From Pseudomonas sp. (lineage in GTDB: Bacteria; Pseudomonadota; Gammaproteobacteria; Pseudomonadales; Pseudomonadaceae): a stretch of DNA of 64,000 bases. The stretch covers positions 1-64,000 of the forward strand of contig NZ_JAQGNX010000090.1 in assembly GCF_028293835.1 (NCBI RefSeq), read 5' to 3'. A program made the translations under genes and the position numbers. A model generated the notes under the pieces. That model was not told the origin of the DNA. It worked only from the letters and a program-made list of their open reading frames with translations, and did no database searches. This document shows, piece after piece, positions 36,739-46,869 of this stretch (position 1 is the first letter of the stretch; every line of letters starts with the position of its first letter).

Positions 36739-37917
36739 ATGCTGCTCAACCTGTTCAATGAAATGCGCGCAGCCAAAGTGCCGGTATCGGTGCGTGAGCT
36801 GCTCGATTTGATCAACGCCCTGAAACAGCGGGTTACCTTCGCTGACATGGACGAGTTCTACTTTCTTGCCCGAACGATTCTGGTCAAGGACGAACGCCAT
36901 TTCGATAAATTTGATCGAGCGTTCGGCGCCTATTTTAACGGCCTTGAAAAGCTCGATGAGCATCTCCAGGCGCTGATCCCTGAAGATTGGCTGCGCAAGG
37001 AATTCGAGCGTTCATTGACCGAAGAAGAGCGCGCGCAGATTCAGACCCTGGGTGGGCTGGACAAGTTGATCGAGGAATTCAAGAAGCGTCTGGAAGAGCA
37101 AAAAGAACGGCACGCCGGTGGCAATAAATGGATTGGCACTGGTGGCACCAGCCCGTTTGGCTCAGGCGGATTCAACCCCGAAGGCATTCGCGTCGGCGAT
37201 GCCGGTAAACGCCAAGGCAAAGCAGTGAAAGTGTGGGACCAGCGCGAGTATAAAAACCTTGATGACTCGGTTGAGCTAGGCACACGCAACATCAAAATCG
37301 CCCTGCGCCGCCTGCGCAAGTTTGCCCGTCAAGGCGCCGCTGAAGAACTCGACATCGACGGCACTATTGATCACACCGCACGGGACGCTGGCCTGCTAAA
37401 CATCCAGATGCGCCCGGAACGCCGTAATACCATCAAGCTGCTGTTGCTGTTCGACATCGGCGGCTCCATGGACGCTCACGTTAAAACCTGCGAAGAATTA
37501 TTCTCCGCCTGCAAGACCGAGTTCAAGCACTTGGAATACTTTTATTTCCACAACTTCATTTATGAATCGGTGTGGAAAAACAACATGCGCCGCGGCGCCG
37601 AGCGCACCGCCACTCAAGATTTGCTGAATAAATACGGCGCTGATTACAAAGTGATCTTCATCGGCGACGCCGCCATGGCGCCCTATGAGATCACCCAAGC
37701 TGGCGGCAGCGTAGAACACTGGAATGAAGAACCCGGTTACGCCTGGATGCAGCGTTTCAAAGAGAAGTACAAAAAACTCATCTGGATCAATCCTTACCCG
37801 AAAGACACCTGGGCCTACACCACCTCAACCAACATCGTCCGCGATCTGATCGACGACCAGATGTATCCACTGACCTTGCGTGGGTTGGAAGAAGGGATGC
37901 GGTATTTGGCGAAGTGA
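36739..37917 (+). CDS. CoxE-like VWA-domain protein, MoxR partner
   Basis: 392 residues. Residues about 1-100 are helical, 100-165 contain a charged coiled segment and a Gly-rich linker, and the VWA domain starts near 230. The metal site motif is DIGGS (239-243), where the usual Ser of DxSxS is Gly in the first place. Later segments FIGDAAMAPYEI and WINPYPK are typical of this subfamily. Cytoplasmic, no signal peptide. It probably binds a client for the MoxR ATPase. Confidence 0.88.
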   Translation: MLLNLFNEMRAAKVPVSVRELLDLINALKQRVTFADMDEFYFLARTILVKDERHFDKFDRAFGAYFNGLEKLDEHLQALIPEDWLRKEFERSLTEEERAQIQTLGGLDKLIEEFKKRLEEQKERHAGGNKWIGTGGTSPFGSGGFNPEGIRVGDAGKRQGKAVKVWDQREYKNLDDSVELGTRNIKIALRRLRKFARQGAAEELDIDGTIDHTARDAGLLNIQMRPERRNTIKLLLLFDIGGSMDAHVKTCEELFSACKTEFKHLEYFYFHNFIYESVWKNNMRRGAERTATQDLLNKYGADYKVIFIGDAAMAPYEITQAGGSVEHWNEEPGYAWMQRFKEKYKKLIWINPYPKDTWAYTTSTNIVRDLIDDQMYPLTLRGLEEGMRYLAK

Positions 37918-37941
37918 AATAGGGTTCCGAATATTCTTACT

Positions 37942-37971
37942 AAAAACGAGCGCTCATCGCTCGTTTTTTTT
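37942..37971 (+). terminator. Terminator of the moxR-VWA operon
   Basis: ACGAGCG pairs with CGCTCGT over a 5-base loop and is followed by eight T; the left arm is preceded by a run of A, so it may work both ways. Confidence 0.92.
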
Positions 37972-38154
37972 AGCGTGTCGGATTGACACGACATCCAGAC
38001 ACTGATTAGTTCGCGGCATCAGTCAAAAACAACTGATCATTATTCATCGCCAATGGGTGCGATGATATCAATCAAAAACGTATCAATCATTAGACATTGT
38101 ATTCGGGCAACATCCATCCGAACGCAACTCTATTCGATTAAAAAAGGTAAAACC

Positions 38155-39050
38155 ATGAAAAATGTTATCAGTAAAAACGCGCTAGTAGTCGCATTGATTA
38201 TTTCGATTTCTAGGCTAGCAATGGCAGCCGAGACTTTCTCGTCCGCAGAACCGCTTGAAACAATACGCACACTTCCAACCGCTAGCGAGGCCGAAATTTC
38301 AGCTACAACAGCCGTACCTGCCATAGAATTACCCGACAAACTCAACACAATCATTGAAAAACCGAATAGCGGGTCAGACGTAAAAATTTACAACTTTTTC
38401 GCATGGCGAAAACAAAACATTATGTTAGATCTGACGGCAATTCCTGCTACATCTTCTTGGCATATCGAATCGAGATCCAACGGGGAGTGGGCAACCGAAG
38501 TTCCTGGGGCCACATGGATATAATCGGGAGCTCATAACTTCCAGCTTAGGATTTCCAGGAAGCCTAGCAAAAAATTAACTGGAGACAGCGGATATAAAAT
38601 TATTTTTGGATCCGCCCCGTACCTCGCAAGCGGAAAAGTAAATGGGACACCACAAAACTTCCACTCTATTGGGGTACCACAATGTTTTACCAGAATCTCA
38701 TATGGTCTGCACAGCTCAAGGATTCATCAGGCTATCCTGTTGACGGCGCAACTGTCGTTTTGGATTTAGTTAAGGACTACCGGTCTGCCGCAAACAGCGA
38801 CTTTATCGAGATAATGACAGACAAAACCGGAATGGCTCAAGGTTACAGCACCATAGGAAAATGTTTCGGAAGACATAAATCCTCGCCCTTCATTACCTAT
38901 AATGGAAACTTTAACTATCACTGGATCGTCGAGTACAATACTGGGTCTTGGGTTATGTACGTCAAAGGTAATAAGGCTTCAGGCATTGGTAGCAGGTCCA
39001 CGGTAACCATATCGACCGCCCATATCTGCAGCCAGATCATGCAGCGTTAG
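38155..39050 (+). pseudogene. Decayed secreted protein with Ig-like (Big-type) segment
   Basis: The start at 38155 (AAAAAGG upstream) encodes a signal peptide ending AMA and about 120 residues, then TAA at 38521-38523. The same frame stays open to about 38690 (HNFQLRISRKPS ... SIGVPQ). Coding then continues one frame over, equivalent to a lost base, from about 38682 to 39050 with LKDSSGYPVDGATVVLDL, a phrase typical of bacterial Ig-like domains. So one stop and one frameshift break a gene of about 298 codons. The base composition is AT-richer than the flanks. The function of the intact form is unknown. Confidence 0.65.
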
Positions 39051-39110
39051 CCTAAAAGCATGTCAGGCCGAGCACCCTCCACTTTCATGCTCGGCCCTTC
39101 ACCCATTAGT

Positions 39111-39794
39111 TCACGAAGCTGCCGCTCCAAAGTGTTTATAAACCTGCGACTTCCATGAGCTGGACCACTCTTCATTACCACCCGGGTCAGAAAAAATGGA
39201 ACCATAATCTATAGCTCCCGCTAAATCGCTCAAGGTTAATTCAACAACCTCACCCTGTTTCTCTTTCAGCAGTTTAGCCCATTCCAAGACCACAGATGAA
39301 TGCTGAAGCATTAAAACGCCCAATCCTGGAATTGAATTTAAACGTTCATTTAGCATTTTCGTCGTCATCGCATCAAAAGAATTTGAAGCGCACGTTATTT
39401 GCATGGCTCCTGACCCAGACATTGTAAAACCGGAGACTTTATCCGCGCCGTCTGGAAAATCACTGAATAATGACTGCTTAAAATTGTTAAACAGCTCATT
39501 CATGTCCTTTAACCTAGTGGCTGCATACGCCTCTAGCCCTCGCATCCTACTAAACTCAGCAATCTCCTTATCTCCCCACGGCTCGACATAAACACAGCCG
39601 TCAGCCCGAGTGGTCCCCACAAGCGCCGCTAGATCAGCAGGAGAATAGATGACGTCGGGCTTGGACTTGTTCAGATGCGATCCGGCGGCGTCCGTCTGAT
39701 CCATCACCTCTACGCTCTCCTTAATTTGACTCGCATTAATTTTATCTGTCGGCGCAACTGAAAACGTGACGTGCAATGACTGACTAATATTCAT
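39111..39794 (-). CDS. Unrecognised 227-residue protein in AT-rich patch
   Basis: I do not recognise the family. The ATG at 39794 is preferred since the AGGA just upstream is then properly spaced; an ATG at 39800 touches it. No signal peptide or membrane segment. Residues 1-35 are rich in Ser, Thr and Asn; 100-125 look helical (LKDMNELFNNFKQSLF); there is one Cys pair (residues about 66 and 139). The codon usage is AT-richer than in neighbouring genes. It could be a horizontally acquired effector or surface-related protein, but nothing directly shows this. Confidence 0.65.
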   Translation of the reverse strand: MNISQSLHVTFSVAPTDKINASQIKESVEVMDQTDAAGSHLNKSKPDVIYSPADLAALVGTTRADGCVYVEPWGDKEIAEFSRMRGLEAYAATRLKDMNELFNNFKQSLFSDFPDGADKVSGFTMSGSGAMQITCASNSFDAMTTKMLNERLNSIPGLGVLMLQHSSVVLEWAKLLKEKQGEVVELTLSDLAGAIDYGSIFSDPGGNEEWSSSWKSQVYKHFGAAAS

Positions 39795-39800
39795 GTCCAT

Positions 39801-40191
39801 TCCTCGCTGACAAAAGTGTCAAGTAATTTAACGGCCAGCCGCTGAAAAATATGACCTGATACTGAGGAAGGAAATATCTGAGCAAGATGTAGGATTTAAC
39901 CTACGACCAAAGTGGCATTATCTTTGGAGAAACTTAAATGATGGTCGTATATTTATAGGTACGCATACTGCATTTTTGCGTTAAGGAAGATAACAAAAGC
40001 TCATCTGTACCTGTAGGAGCCGACTTGCTCGCGATCGGCTGCGCAGCAGTCGTAATCCAATGAACGCATTCCTTCTGCTAGAACTCGGTTCGGCATTTGT
40101 GGGACCGCTTCGCGATCCATGGCTAGCAAGCCCGGTCCTACACGTTAATTATTTCAGCGAGTTATGCGTTGCTCAGTGGGAGATTGAGGTG
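39801..40191. other. Gene-free stretch with TGTAGGA hairpin and palindrome pair
   Basis: Upstream of the AT-rich gene, TGTAGG-ATTTAA-CCTACG at 39888-39905 forms a short inverted repeat containing the heptamer seen before the autotransporter. A degenerate interspersed-palindrome pair spans 40012-40143 (TGTAGGAGCCGACTTGCTCG and the facing CCCGGTCCTACA). No gene is supported. Confidence 0.5.
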
Positions 40192-41109
40192 TCAACAAAA
40201 GTTTTGCAGGTAGCGCACATGCTGCTGATGCGCGGTGGTTTGCAGTATCGGCTTCAAACGAATGACGCTACCGGGCAGGCATTGGGCCAGTCTGGCCAGG
40301 GACAGCGGTGTCAGGGCACCTAGCCGGGGATAGCCGCCGATGGTTTGCCGGTCGTTGAGCAGGACGATGGGTTGACCGTCCGGGGGGATTTGGATGGCGC
40401 CTAACGGAATGCCTTCGGAAATCATCGGCGCGCCCATATAACTCAGCTCCGGCCCCAACAAGCGAATACCCATGCGGTCGGCGCGGGCGTCCAGGGTCCA
40501 GTCGCAGTTGAACGCATCGAACAGGCTTAACCCGCTGAACTGACCTATTTGCGCACCCAGCACTACATCCAACGGAGTATCCAGGCTGAAATCGGGAATC
40601 TGCTGATCGGATAACCCATGGAGGACAAACGCCAATCCGGAATAACTCAGCGTGTCGCCCTGAGCCAAGGGTTTGCCCAGCCCATCAAGCCCGCCAAGTT
40701 CTTCACGGACCACGGTAGAGCGACTGCCCAACGCCGCTAGCGCATCAAAACCACCCGGCGCCGCAAGATAGGCACGCGCACCCAGGATTGGCTGGGTGAA
40801 GCGCAACCGCTGGCCTTTGCCCATGAAAAAACTGCGCCATGGCTCAAGCGGTCGGCTGTCGAGCATGGCGCCCAGGTCGGCACCGGCCAAGGCCAGACAG
40901 CAATCCTGCTCAGCGACCAAGGTCAACCCACCCAAGGTGACTTCAATGACCGCCGCGTCCAATGGATTACCCAGAAGCCTGTTAGCCCACGACATTGACA
41001 CCCAATCCGCCGCCCCGCCCTGGGTGACGCCCAAGTGGCGCACGCCAAAACGTCCGGCATCTTGCAGCAGGCACAGGGGCGTACTGACTTCAACTAACAA
41101 GGCACTCAT
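40192..41109 (-). CDS. pxpC: 5-oxoprolinase subunit C
   Basis: 305 residues, subunit of the ATP-dependent 5-oxoprolinase that opens 5-oxoproline to glutamate. Family marks are AGRFGVRHLGVTQGGAAD near 17-34, LLGNPLDAAVIEVTLGG near 45-61, and a PIVLLNDRQTIGGYPRLG segment near 267. Its ATG overlaps the pxpB stop by 4 bases. Formerly called KipA or biotin-dependent carboxyltransferase-like. Confidence 0.93.
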   Translation of the reverse strand: MSALLVEVSTPLCLLQDAGRFGVRHLGVTQGGAADWVSMSWANRLLGNPLDAAVIEVTLGGLTLVAEQDCCLALAGADLGAMLDSRPLEPWRSFFMGKGQRLRFTQPILGARAYLAAPGGFDALAALGSRSTVVREELGGLDGLGKPLAQGDTLSYSGLAFVLHGLSDQQIPDFSLDTPLDVVLGAQIGQFSGLSLFDAFNCDWTLDARADRMGIRLLGPELSYMGAPMISEGIPLGAIQIPPDGQPIVLLNDRQTIGGYPRLGALTPLSLARLAQCLPGSVIRLKPILQTTAHQQHVRYLQNFC

Positions 41110-41810
41110 GTCAGTGCCTCCTGAGGTGTGTCGTCGCCACCCAGACGAACAAACTCAGCGCGGTCGATGGCTGCAAAGCTCACGCGGTCACCGGGCTGCA
41201 TCAAGCTGTAACCCTCACGCTGGCGGTCGAACAGTTTGCTGGGGGTGCGACCGATCAAATTCCAGCCGCCCGGCGACGCCACAGGGTAAGCGGCGGTCTG
41301 GCGCTCGGCGATACCGACGCTTCCCGCTGCGACGCGTTTACGGGGAGTATTCAAACGCGGGGCGGCGATGATTTGCTCCACTAGCCCCATGAAGGCGAAA
41401 CCCGGCGCGAAGCCCAGCGCGAAGACCTGATACTCACGCTGACTGTGGCAAGCGATGACTCGATCAATGCTCAATCCGCTGCGTTTCGCCAATAAGCTCA
41501 ACTCGGGGCCAACCGTCGCGTCGTACCACACCGGCAACACGTGGCTTGTGCCGTTGGCGTGCGAATCGGGCGCAAGATCGATCATCGCTGCGTGTATCAA
41601 TTCATGGGCCTGGTTGGGGCTCAGCTGCGTCAAATCGTAATGGACCATCAAGGTGGTGTAGGACGGCACCAGATCAATCAGACCGCAGGCAAAGTGATCG
41701 CGCAAACGGGCCGCGGCGGCCAGCATCCACGGCATATTGGCTTCGTCGATGGCATCGAACAGCCGCACCATCAGGCAGTCGATGGCCACCACTTCAATGC
41801 GCACTTTCAT
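41106..41810 (-). CDS. pxpB: 5-oxoprolinase subunit B
   Basis: 234 residues, KipI-type subunit paired with PxpC. Recognised by [25 protein letters not shown] and [20 protein letters not shown]. Overlaps the pxpA stop (ATGA), so all three subunits are co-translated. Confidence 0.93.
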   Translation of the reverse strand: MKVRIEVVAIDCLMVRLFDAIDEANMPWMLAAAARLRDHFACGLIDLVPSYTTLMVHYDLTQLSPNQAHELIHAAMIDLAPDSHANGTSHVLPVWYDATVGPELSLLAKRSGLSIDRVIACHSQREYQVFALGFAPGFAFMGLVEQIIAAPRLNTPRKRVAAGSVGIAERQTAAYPVASPGGWNLIGRTPSKLFDRQREGYSLMQPGDRVSFAAIDRAEFVRLGGDDTPQEALT

Positions 41811-42559
41811 GGCGCTGGCTGCTCACCCAATGCATGCCGAATGCGCTGAACAGCAGCCACTGAACTGGCGTTGTCGCCATGCACGCACAAGGTATCGGTG
41901 GTTAACAGCAGGTCGCTGCCGTCAGAAGCCACCAGCGATTCGCCGCGTGCCAGGGTCAGTGCCTGGGCAATAATTGTTTCCGGATCATGATGAACCGCGC
42001 CGGGTAATTGCCGTGAAACCAGATGGCCCGCGCCATCGTAGGCGCGGTCGGCGAACGTTTCGAACCACAGTTGCACTCCGAACTCAGCGCCCAGTGCCTG
42101 CGCAGCGCTGTTATCTCGGGTGGACAGCAGCATCAGCGGAAGTTGCGGGTCATAGCGGGCGATGGCCTGGATTACGGTGCGCAGTTGTTCGGGTTTGGCC
42201 ATCATGTCGTTGTACATCGCACCGTGGGGTTTGACGTAGCGCACACGGCTGCCCTGCGCCCGGCAAATGCCGTCCAGGGCACCAATCTGATAATGCAGCA
42301 GGTCTTCAAGCTCAGCTGCGCTGCACGCCATTGACCGTCGTCCGAAACCCACCAAATCCGGGTAGGCCGGGTGCGCGCCGATCATCACGTCATGGGCTAA
42401 CGCCAGGCTCACGGTTTTACGCATGACACTGGGGTCACCGGCATGAAAGCCGCAGGCAATGTTGGCGCAGTCGATAAACGGCATGACCTCGGCATCCAGA
42501 CCCATGGTCCAGGCGCCGTAGCTTTCACCTATGTCGCAATTCAATAACAGGCGGCCCAA
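41807..42559 (-). CDS. pxpA: 5-oxoprolinase subunit A
   Basis: 250 residues, LamB/YcsF family. Begins [18 protein letters not shown], followed by [11 protein letters not shown] and [15 protein letters not shown], all diagnostic. First gene of the pxpABC operon; no transporter is attached here. Confidence 0.95.
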   Translation of the reverse strand: MGRLLLNCDIGESYGAWTMGLDAEVMPFIDCANIACGFHAGDPSVMRKTVSLALAHDVMIGAHPAYPDLVGFGRRSMACSAAELEDLLHYQIGALDGICRAQGSRVRYVKPHGAMYNDMMAKPEQLRTVIQAIARYDPQLPLMLLSTRDNSAAQALGAEFGVQLWFETFADRAYDGAGHLVSRQLPGAVHHDPETIIAQALTLARGESLVASDGSDLLLTTDTLCVHGDNASSVAAVQRIRHALGEQPAP

Positions 42560-42636
42560 AGGAAATCTCCTGCGTGCGTTGAAGTTTCAGGGGACTGCAT
42601 CATGGGTGGATGCTTCCAGAAATCACATTCGGCCTT

Positions 42637-42652
42637 CGCCAACGTGTTGGCG
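42637..42652. repeat. Interspersed palindrome core
   Basis: CGCCAACGTGTTGGCG, a perfect inverted repeat in the gap between pxpA and the DUF2937 gene. Confidence 0.55.
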
Positions 42653-42689
42653 AGGCGGACAATACGGTTTACCCAGGGTCCGGTGTCGC

Positions 42690-43214
42690 CTACCGATCCC
42701 GTTCCAACACCGGCGCTCTGCGGCGGCCGCCGAAGATGACCCAACCGATCAGCAGAAAGATGCTTTCCACCACCAGCGCCAGCAGCAAGGCGCAAACGAT
42801 GCCCCAGGCAATGACTTCCGGGACTAACAACACTTGGTAGGTGTAGCCGTTAAGCGTTTCCTGACGAATGTCCGGGTTAGCGGCGGTCGCTACATGCCAG
42901 GCCCGGGCATACCATGGGCCCTGCATTGCCTGCCATTCCTGATCCAGCGCCCGGTTGCGCATCAACAGTTGGTTGAGGCTGTCCGCATCGCTGCGAAACA
43001 CCGGGTCTTCGCTGGCACGGTAGTGAGCGACTAACGCTTGCAAGTCGCCGTTGAAAAACTGCTGAGCCGTGTTTTTATAGCCATTGAGGCCCTGTTGCGC
43101 CTCGATCAAATGCGCTTCGACACGCTTGCTGTAATCACTGATGAAGCCCGGGATCTGCACCCCAATCAACAAGCCCGCCGTAAACAGCACCAATCGCAGA
43201 TAGCTTCGCAGCAT
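42690..43214 (-). CDS. DUF2937 membrane protein
   Basis: 174 residues from the ATG at 43214 (AAGGA just upstream). Hydrophobic segments at about 4-22 and 132-160 enclose a helical domain with GLNGYKNTAQQFFNGDL and LDQEWQAMQGPWYARAW. The family has no assigned function. Confidence 0.8.
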   Translation of the reverse strand: MLRSYLRLVLFTAGLLIGVQIPGFISDYSKRVEAHLIEAQQGLNGYKNTAQQFFNGDLQALVAHYRASEDPVFRSDADSLNQLLMRNRALDQEWQAMQGPWYARAWHVATAANPDIRQETLNGYTYQVLLVPEVIAWGIVCALLLALVVESIFLLIGWVIFGGRRRAPVLERDR

Positions 43215-43227
43215 AGGTCCTTCCCCT

Positions 43228-44001
43228 TCAGGCTTTGCCGTGGGCCACGCACTCGCCGCGACGCCATAAATTCCACTCGCCTGGCTCATATCGCGTCCAG
43301 GTTTCGTTCTCGGTCAGTGGTTCAGTAGCAATAACTGTGACCACGTCGTTCGCCGTAGTTTCAGCCTGAAAGTCGACAATCACATCGACGTCTTTTAACC
43401 GCGCCGGGCCGAAAGGCGCGCGGCGGGTAATGTGCGCCAGCTTGGTGGAACAAAAACAAAACAACCAATCACCGTCGCTGAGCAGGCAATTGAACACGCC
43501 TCTGTTGCGGTATTCAGCACAGGCTTCCACCAGTGCTGGCAGCAGCTGCTCGATTTCCATCGGTTCTGGAAACGCTTCACGGACCCGATTCAGCAAGTCG
43601 CAGAACGCCGCTTCGCTGTCGGTATCGCCCACTGGACGGTAAAAGGTCGCTCTGGGGTTGAAGTCCGCCAACTGGCCGTTGTGTGCAAAGCACCAATTGC
43701 GGCCCCACAACTCGCGGGCAAAAGGATGAGTGTTAGACAAGCAGACTTTGCCCACATTGGCCTGACGAATGTGGCCAATCACCACTTCGCTTTTGATCGG
43801 ATAACGCTGCACCAATAACGCAACCTGTGATTCGCTGCTCGCGGCAGGGTCCTGAAACAGACGCAAGCCGCGGCCCTCATAAAAAGCGATGCCCCAGCCG
43901 TCTCGATGCGGCCCGGTGCGCCCACCGCGCTGCATCAGCCCGGTAAAGCTGAACACGATATCGGTCGGTACGTTGGCACTCATGCCCAAGAGTTCACACA
44001 T
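43228..44001 (-). CDS. Class II glutamine amidotransferase (YafJ-like)
   Basis: 257 residues. Starts [12 protein letters not shown], so Cys2 becomes the N-terminal nucleophile after Met removal. [27 protein letters not shown] and [20 protein letters not shown] complete the active-site set. Stand-alone amidotransferase domain of YafJ/DUG3 type, possibly acting on a gamma-glutamyl compound; substrate unknown. The DUF2937 gene lies 13 bases downstream. Confidence 0.9.
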   Translation of the reverse strand: MCELLGMSANVPTDIVFSFTGLMQRGGRTGPHRDGWGIAFYEGRGLRLFQDPAASSESQVALLVQRYPIKSEVVIGHIRQANVGKVCLSNTHPFARELWGRNWCFAHNGQLADFNPRATFYRPVGDTDSEAAFCDLLNRVREAFPEPMEIEQLLPALVEACAEYRNRGVFNCLLSDGDWLFCFCSTKLAHITRRAPFGPARLKDVDVIVDFQAETTANDVVTVIATEPLTENETWTRYEPGEWNLWRRGECVAHGKA

Positions 44002-44076
44002 GCTTATCTCGCTTCAAACCGTTCAGCACTGCGGGGAGCGCCTGAACAATCAGGCGCGGTGCCAACGAAGCGATGC

Positions 44077-44562
44077 CTACAGGCGCGGCTCAACCCGTAC
44101 CCGGCTGCTGGCGCCAGGGGGTGGAGTAGGTTTGCGACCGTAACGATTGTCGTCAACGGCTGCATAAGGTTCGTCGTCGACCGGCTCGGCAGCGACGTGT
44201 TCGGCAGCGGTCGACGGCTGATTGGCCTTGCGACGCTTTTCGATGGGCCAGCGGATCAACACAAAAATCAGGTATAAGCCCGCCGCGATCATCGCGTACA
44301 TGGCCAGATCCGACACTGCGCGCCAGACATTGGTGCCGACCTTGAAGGCCAGGTCCAATGCCGTGATCGCCACAGCGGGAGCGAATTGCTCTTTCACCGG
44401 GTCGATGATGGTAGGGCTGAACAACAGCACCGCAACCAGTACCCGCAGTGGTTCGCGCAGCCAGCGCCACATCCAGCCGGTGAGCTTGAATGCTACCCAA
44501 AGGCAGCCGATTGCAGCGAAAGCGTAAACGCCCCAAGCGATCAGGTAGTCGTTCTCGTTCAT
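44077..44562 (-). CDS. Inner-membrane protein of unknown function
   Basis: 161 residues. Three or four hydrophobic segments (about 8-28, 38-52, 60-75, 84-106) and a charged, Pro-rich cytoplasmic tail (residues 110-161). I recognise no family; the location before the amidotransferase suggests a shared transcript. Confidence 0.75.
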   Translation of the reverse strand: MNENDYLIAWGVYAFAAIGCLWVAFKLTGWMWRWLREPLRVLVAVLLFSPTIIDPVKEQFAPAVAITALDLAFKVGTNVWRAVSDLAMYAMIAAGLYLIFVLIRWPIEKRRKANQPSTAAEHVAAEPVDDEPYAAVDDNRYGRKPTPPPGASSRVRVEPRL

Positions 44563-44725
44563 GACGTTCGTGGTAAGCCAGGCGAAGAGGCGCTTATGAT
44601 AACGGCTTTTCGTTAGCCCGGCTTCCCCGACGTCAGTAATCGACTGTCATCGCAGGGTAAATTCCGGCCAAGCCCTGTCCTTTCAAGGTCGTTCCAGGGT
44701 CGATCGTTCTTATAGAGAGTTCCGT

Positions 44726-46783
44726 ATGTCATCACCCGTCAATCACCCCATCGCACCGATCGCCCGCCAGGACGCTGGCTCTGACCCTTATGCCTGGCTA
44801 CAAAACCGCGACACCCAGGAGGTGCTCGACTACCTCAGGGCCGAGAACGATTACCAGCAAGCGCATCTGGCGGATCAAGACGGACTGCGGGAAACGCTGT
44901 TTCAGGAGATCAAGGCCCGCATTCTTGAAACAGACCTGTCGCTGCCCTCGCCCTGGGGCCCTTTTCTTTATTACACCCGCACCACCGAGGGCGATGAATA
45001 CGCCAGGCATTACCGCTGCCCACGGCCAGCTGATGATTCGCTGAAAATCGACGATTTGAACCAGGAGCTGCTGCTGGACCCCAACGTGCTGGCCGCCGGT
45101 GGCTTTTTCTCCCTGGGCACATTCAGCATCAGCCCGGATCAGCAACGCCTCGCTTACAGCCTTGATACCAGCGGCGAAGAGGTTTATCAGCTGTACGTCA
45201 AAGAGCTGACCACGGGCGCAGTGACTAGCTTGCCGTTCGAGGACTGCGACGGCAGCATGACCTGGGCCAACGATAGCCAGACGCTGTTCTTCGGCGAACT
45301 GGACGAGACCCATCGCCCGCACAAGTTGTACCGCCACCGGCTGGGTAACGACTCGGCAGACCTGGTGTTCAACGAGCCGGACGGGCGCTTTTTCCTGCAT
45401 TGCTACCGCAGCAGTTCGGAACGGCAATTGGTGTTGTCGCTCAACAGCAAAACCACCAGCGAAGCCTGGGTACTGGACGCTGCGAAGCCCGACCAAGCCT
45501 TCATCTGCCTGGCACCAAGGGTCGAAGGTCATGACTACTCTCCAGACCATGGCAAAGTCGATGGCGTCTGGACGTGGCTGATCCGCAGCAACCAGGACGG
45601 CATTAACTTCGCACTGTATCAAGCCGCGGAAAAAATCAGCGGCGTGCCGTCCCGGGACGACTGGAAAAGCCTCATCGCCCACAGCGAAAGCGTCATGCTC
45701 GAAGGCATTAGCCTGAATGCCAAAGGCATGACCTTAAGCCTGCGCGAAGGCGGTTTGCCAATCATCGAAGTGCACCCCCAAGGCCAGCCCGCTTATCGGG
45801 TGCAATTGCCCGACGCGGCGTATAGCTTGCACGTTCAGGACTCGCTGGAATTCGACAGCGACAAGATCCGCCTGCGTTACCAGTCGCTGAATCGGCCGTC
45901 GCAAGTGCGCCAATTGACCTTGGCCAACGGCGAGCAGACGGTGCTCAAAGAAACTCCGGTGCTCGGCCCGTTCGACGCCGACGCCTACGTCAGTCAGCGT
46001 CTGTGGGCAACCGCAGCCGACGGTACGCAAGTGCCCATCAGCCTGGTGGTCAAACGCGAACTGCTCGGCAGCGCAACGCCGCTGTACCTCTACGGCTATG
46101 GCGCTTACGGCGAAAGCCTCGACCCCTGGTTTTCCCATGCGCGCTTGAGTTTGCTGAACCGCGGTGTCGCTTTCGCCATTGCTCACGTGCGTGGCGGCGG
46201 CGAACTGGGCGAAGCCTGGTACCGCGACGGCAAGCAGGAACACAAACAAAACACCTTCAGCGACTTTATTGCCTGCGCCGAACATCTGATCAGCAACGGC
46301 CTGACCCGTGCCGAGCAGTTGGTCATCAGTGGCGGCAGCGCGGGCGGCTTGCTGATCGGGGCCGTCCTTAATCAACGTCCTGAGCTGTTCAAGGCGGCCA
46401 TTGCCGAAGTACCGTTTGTCGACGTGCTGAACACGATGCTTGATCCCGACCTGCCACTGACTGTTACTGAATACGACGAATGGGGTAACCCGCAGGAAGC
46501 GGAGGTCTACGAGCGCATCAAAGGGTATGCGCCGTACGAAAACGTGGTTGCTCAGTCGTATCCGGCAACCTTGGTGATCGCCGGCTATAACGACAGCCGA
46601 GTGCAGTATTGGGAAGCGGCCAAGTGGGTGGCAAAATTGCGCGCCACCAAAACTGACGACAACCTGCTGCTGTTGAAGACGGAACTGGGCGCCGGGCACG
46701 GCGGCATGAGCGGGCGCTATCAAGGCCTGCGCGATGTGGCACTTGAATACGCGTTCATTTTCAAAGTGCTGCAACTGAGTTGA
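44726..46783 (+). CDS. ptrB: Oligopeptidase B
   Basis: 685 residues, S9A serine peptidase cutting small peptides after Arg/Lys. N-terminal beta-propeller (about 70-410) and C-terminal alpha/beta hydrolase. Catalytic Ser538 is in GGSAGG and His658 in GAGHGGMSGR; the Asp is within YNDSRVQYWE. It begins with DPYAWLQNRDTQEVLDYLRAEN-like residues, standard for this family. Cytosolic, no signal peptide. Confidence 0.95.
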   Translation: MSSPVNHPIAPIARQDAGSDPYAWLQNRDTQEVLDYLRAENDYQQAHLADQDGLRETLFQEIKARILETDLSLPSPWGPFLYYTRTTEGDEYARHYRCPRPADDSLKIDDLNQELLLDPNVLAAGGFFSLGTFSISPDQQRLAYSLDTSGEEVYQLYVKELTTGAVTSLPFEDCDGSMTWANDSQTLFFGELDETHRPHKLYRHRLGNDSADLVFNEPDGRFFLHCYRSSSERQLVLSLNSKTTSEAWVLDAAKPDQAFICLAPRVEGHDYSPDHGKVDGVWTWLIRSNQDGINFALYQAAEKISGVPSRDDWKSLIAHSESVMLEGISLNAKGMTLSLREGGLPIIEVHPQGQPAYRVQLPDAAYSLHVQDSLEFDSDKIRLRYQSLNRPSQVRQLTLANGEQTVLKETPVLGPFDADAYVSQRLWATAADGTQVPISLVVKRELLGSATPLYLYGYGAYGESLDPWFSHARLSLLNRGVAFAIAHVRGGGELGEAWYRDGKQEHKQNTFSDFIACAEHLISNGLTRAEQLVISGGSAGGLLIGAVLNQRPELFKAAIAEVPFVDVLNTMLDPDLPLTVTEYDEWGNPQEAEVYERIKGYAPYENVVAQSYPATLVIAGYNDSRVQYWEAAKWVAKLRATKTDDNLLLLKTELGAGHGGMSGRYQGLRDVALEYAFIFKVLQLS

Positions 46784-46869
46784 CGGAGCTCGTTCATTTC
46801 GAGCCTTACTAGAGGGTCTGGATAGCAGACTCTCTCTGACCCTCATCAAAAAACAAGACTGCCAAAGCC

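Noticed and set aside
39808..39821. TGACA...TGTCA inverted repeat before the unknown 227-residue gene
   Set aside because: Arms of only 5 bases; too short to argue as an operator.
40060..40323. 87-codon frame at the end of pxpC
   Set aside because: It overlaps the interspersed palindromes and the pxpC 3' end; no start signal.
42690..43289. Longer DUF2937 start at 43289
   Set aside because: The extension overlaps the end of the amidotransferase gene and lacks a ribosome-binding site; the ATG at 43214 has one and begins the membrane segment.
46812..46844. Terminator after ptrB
   Set aside because: GAGGGTC and GACCCTC can pair, but the loop is 19 bases and no T-run follows.
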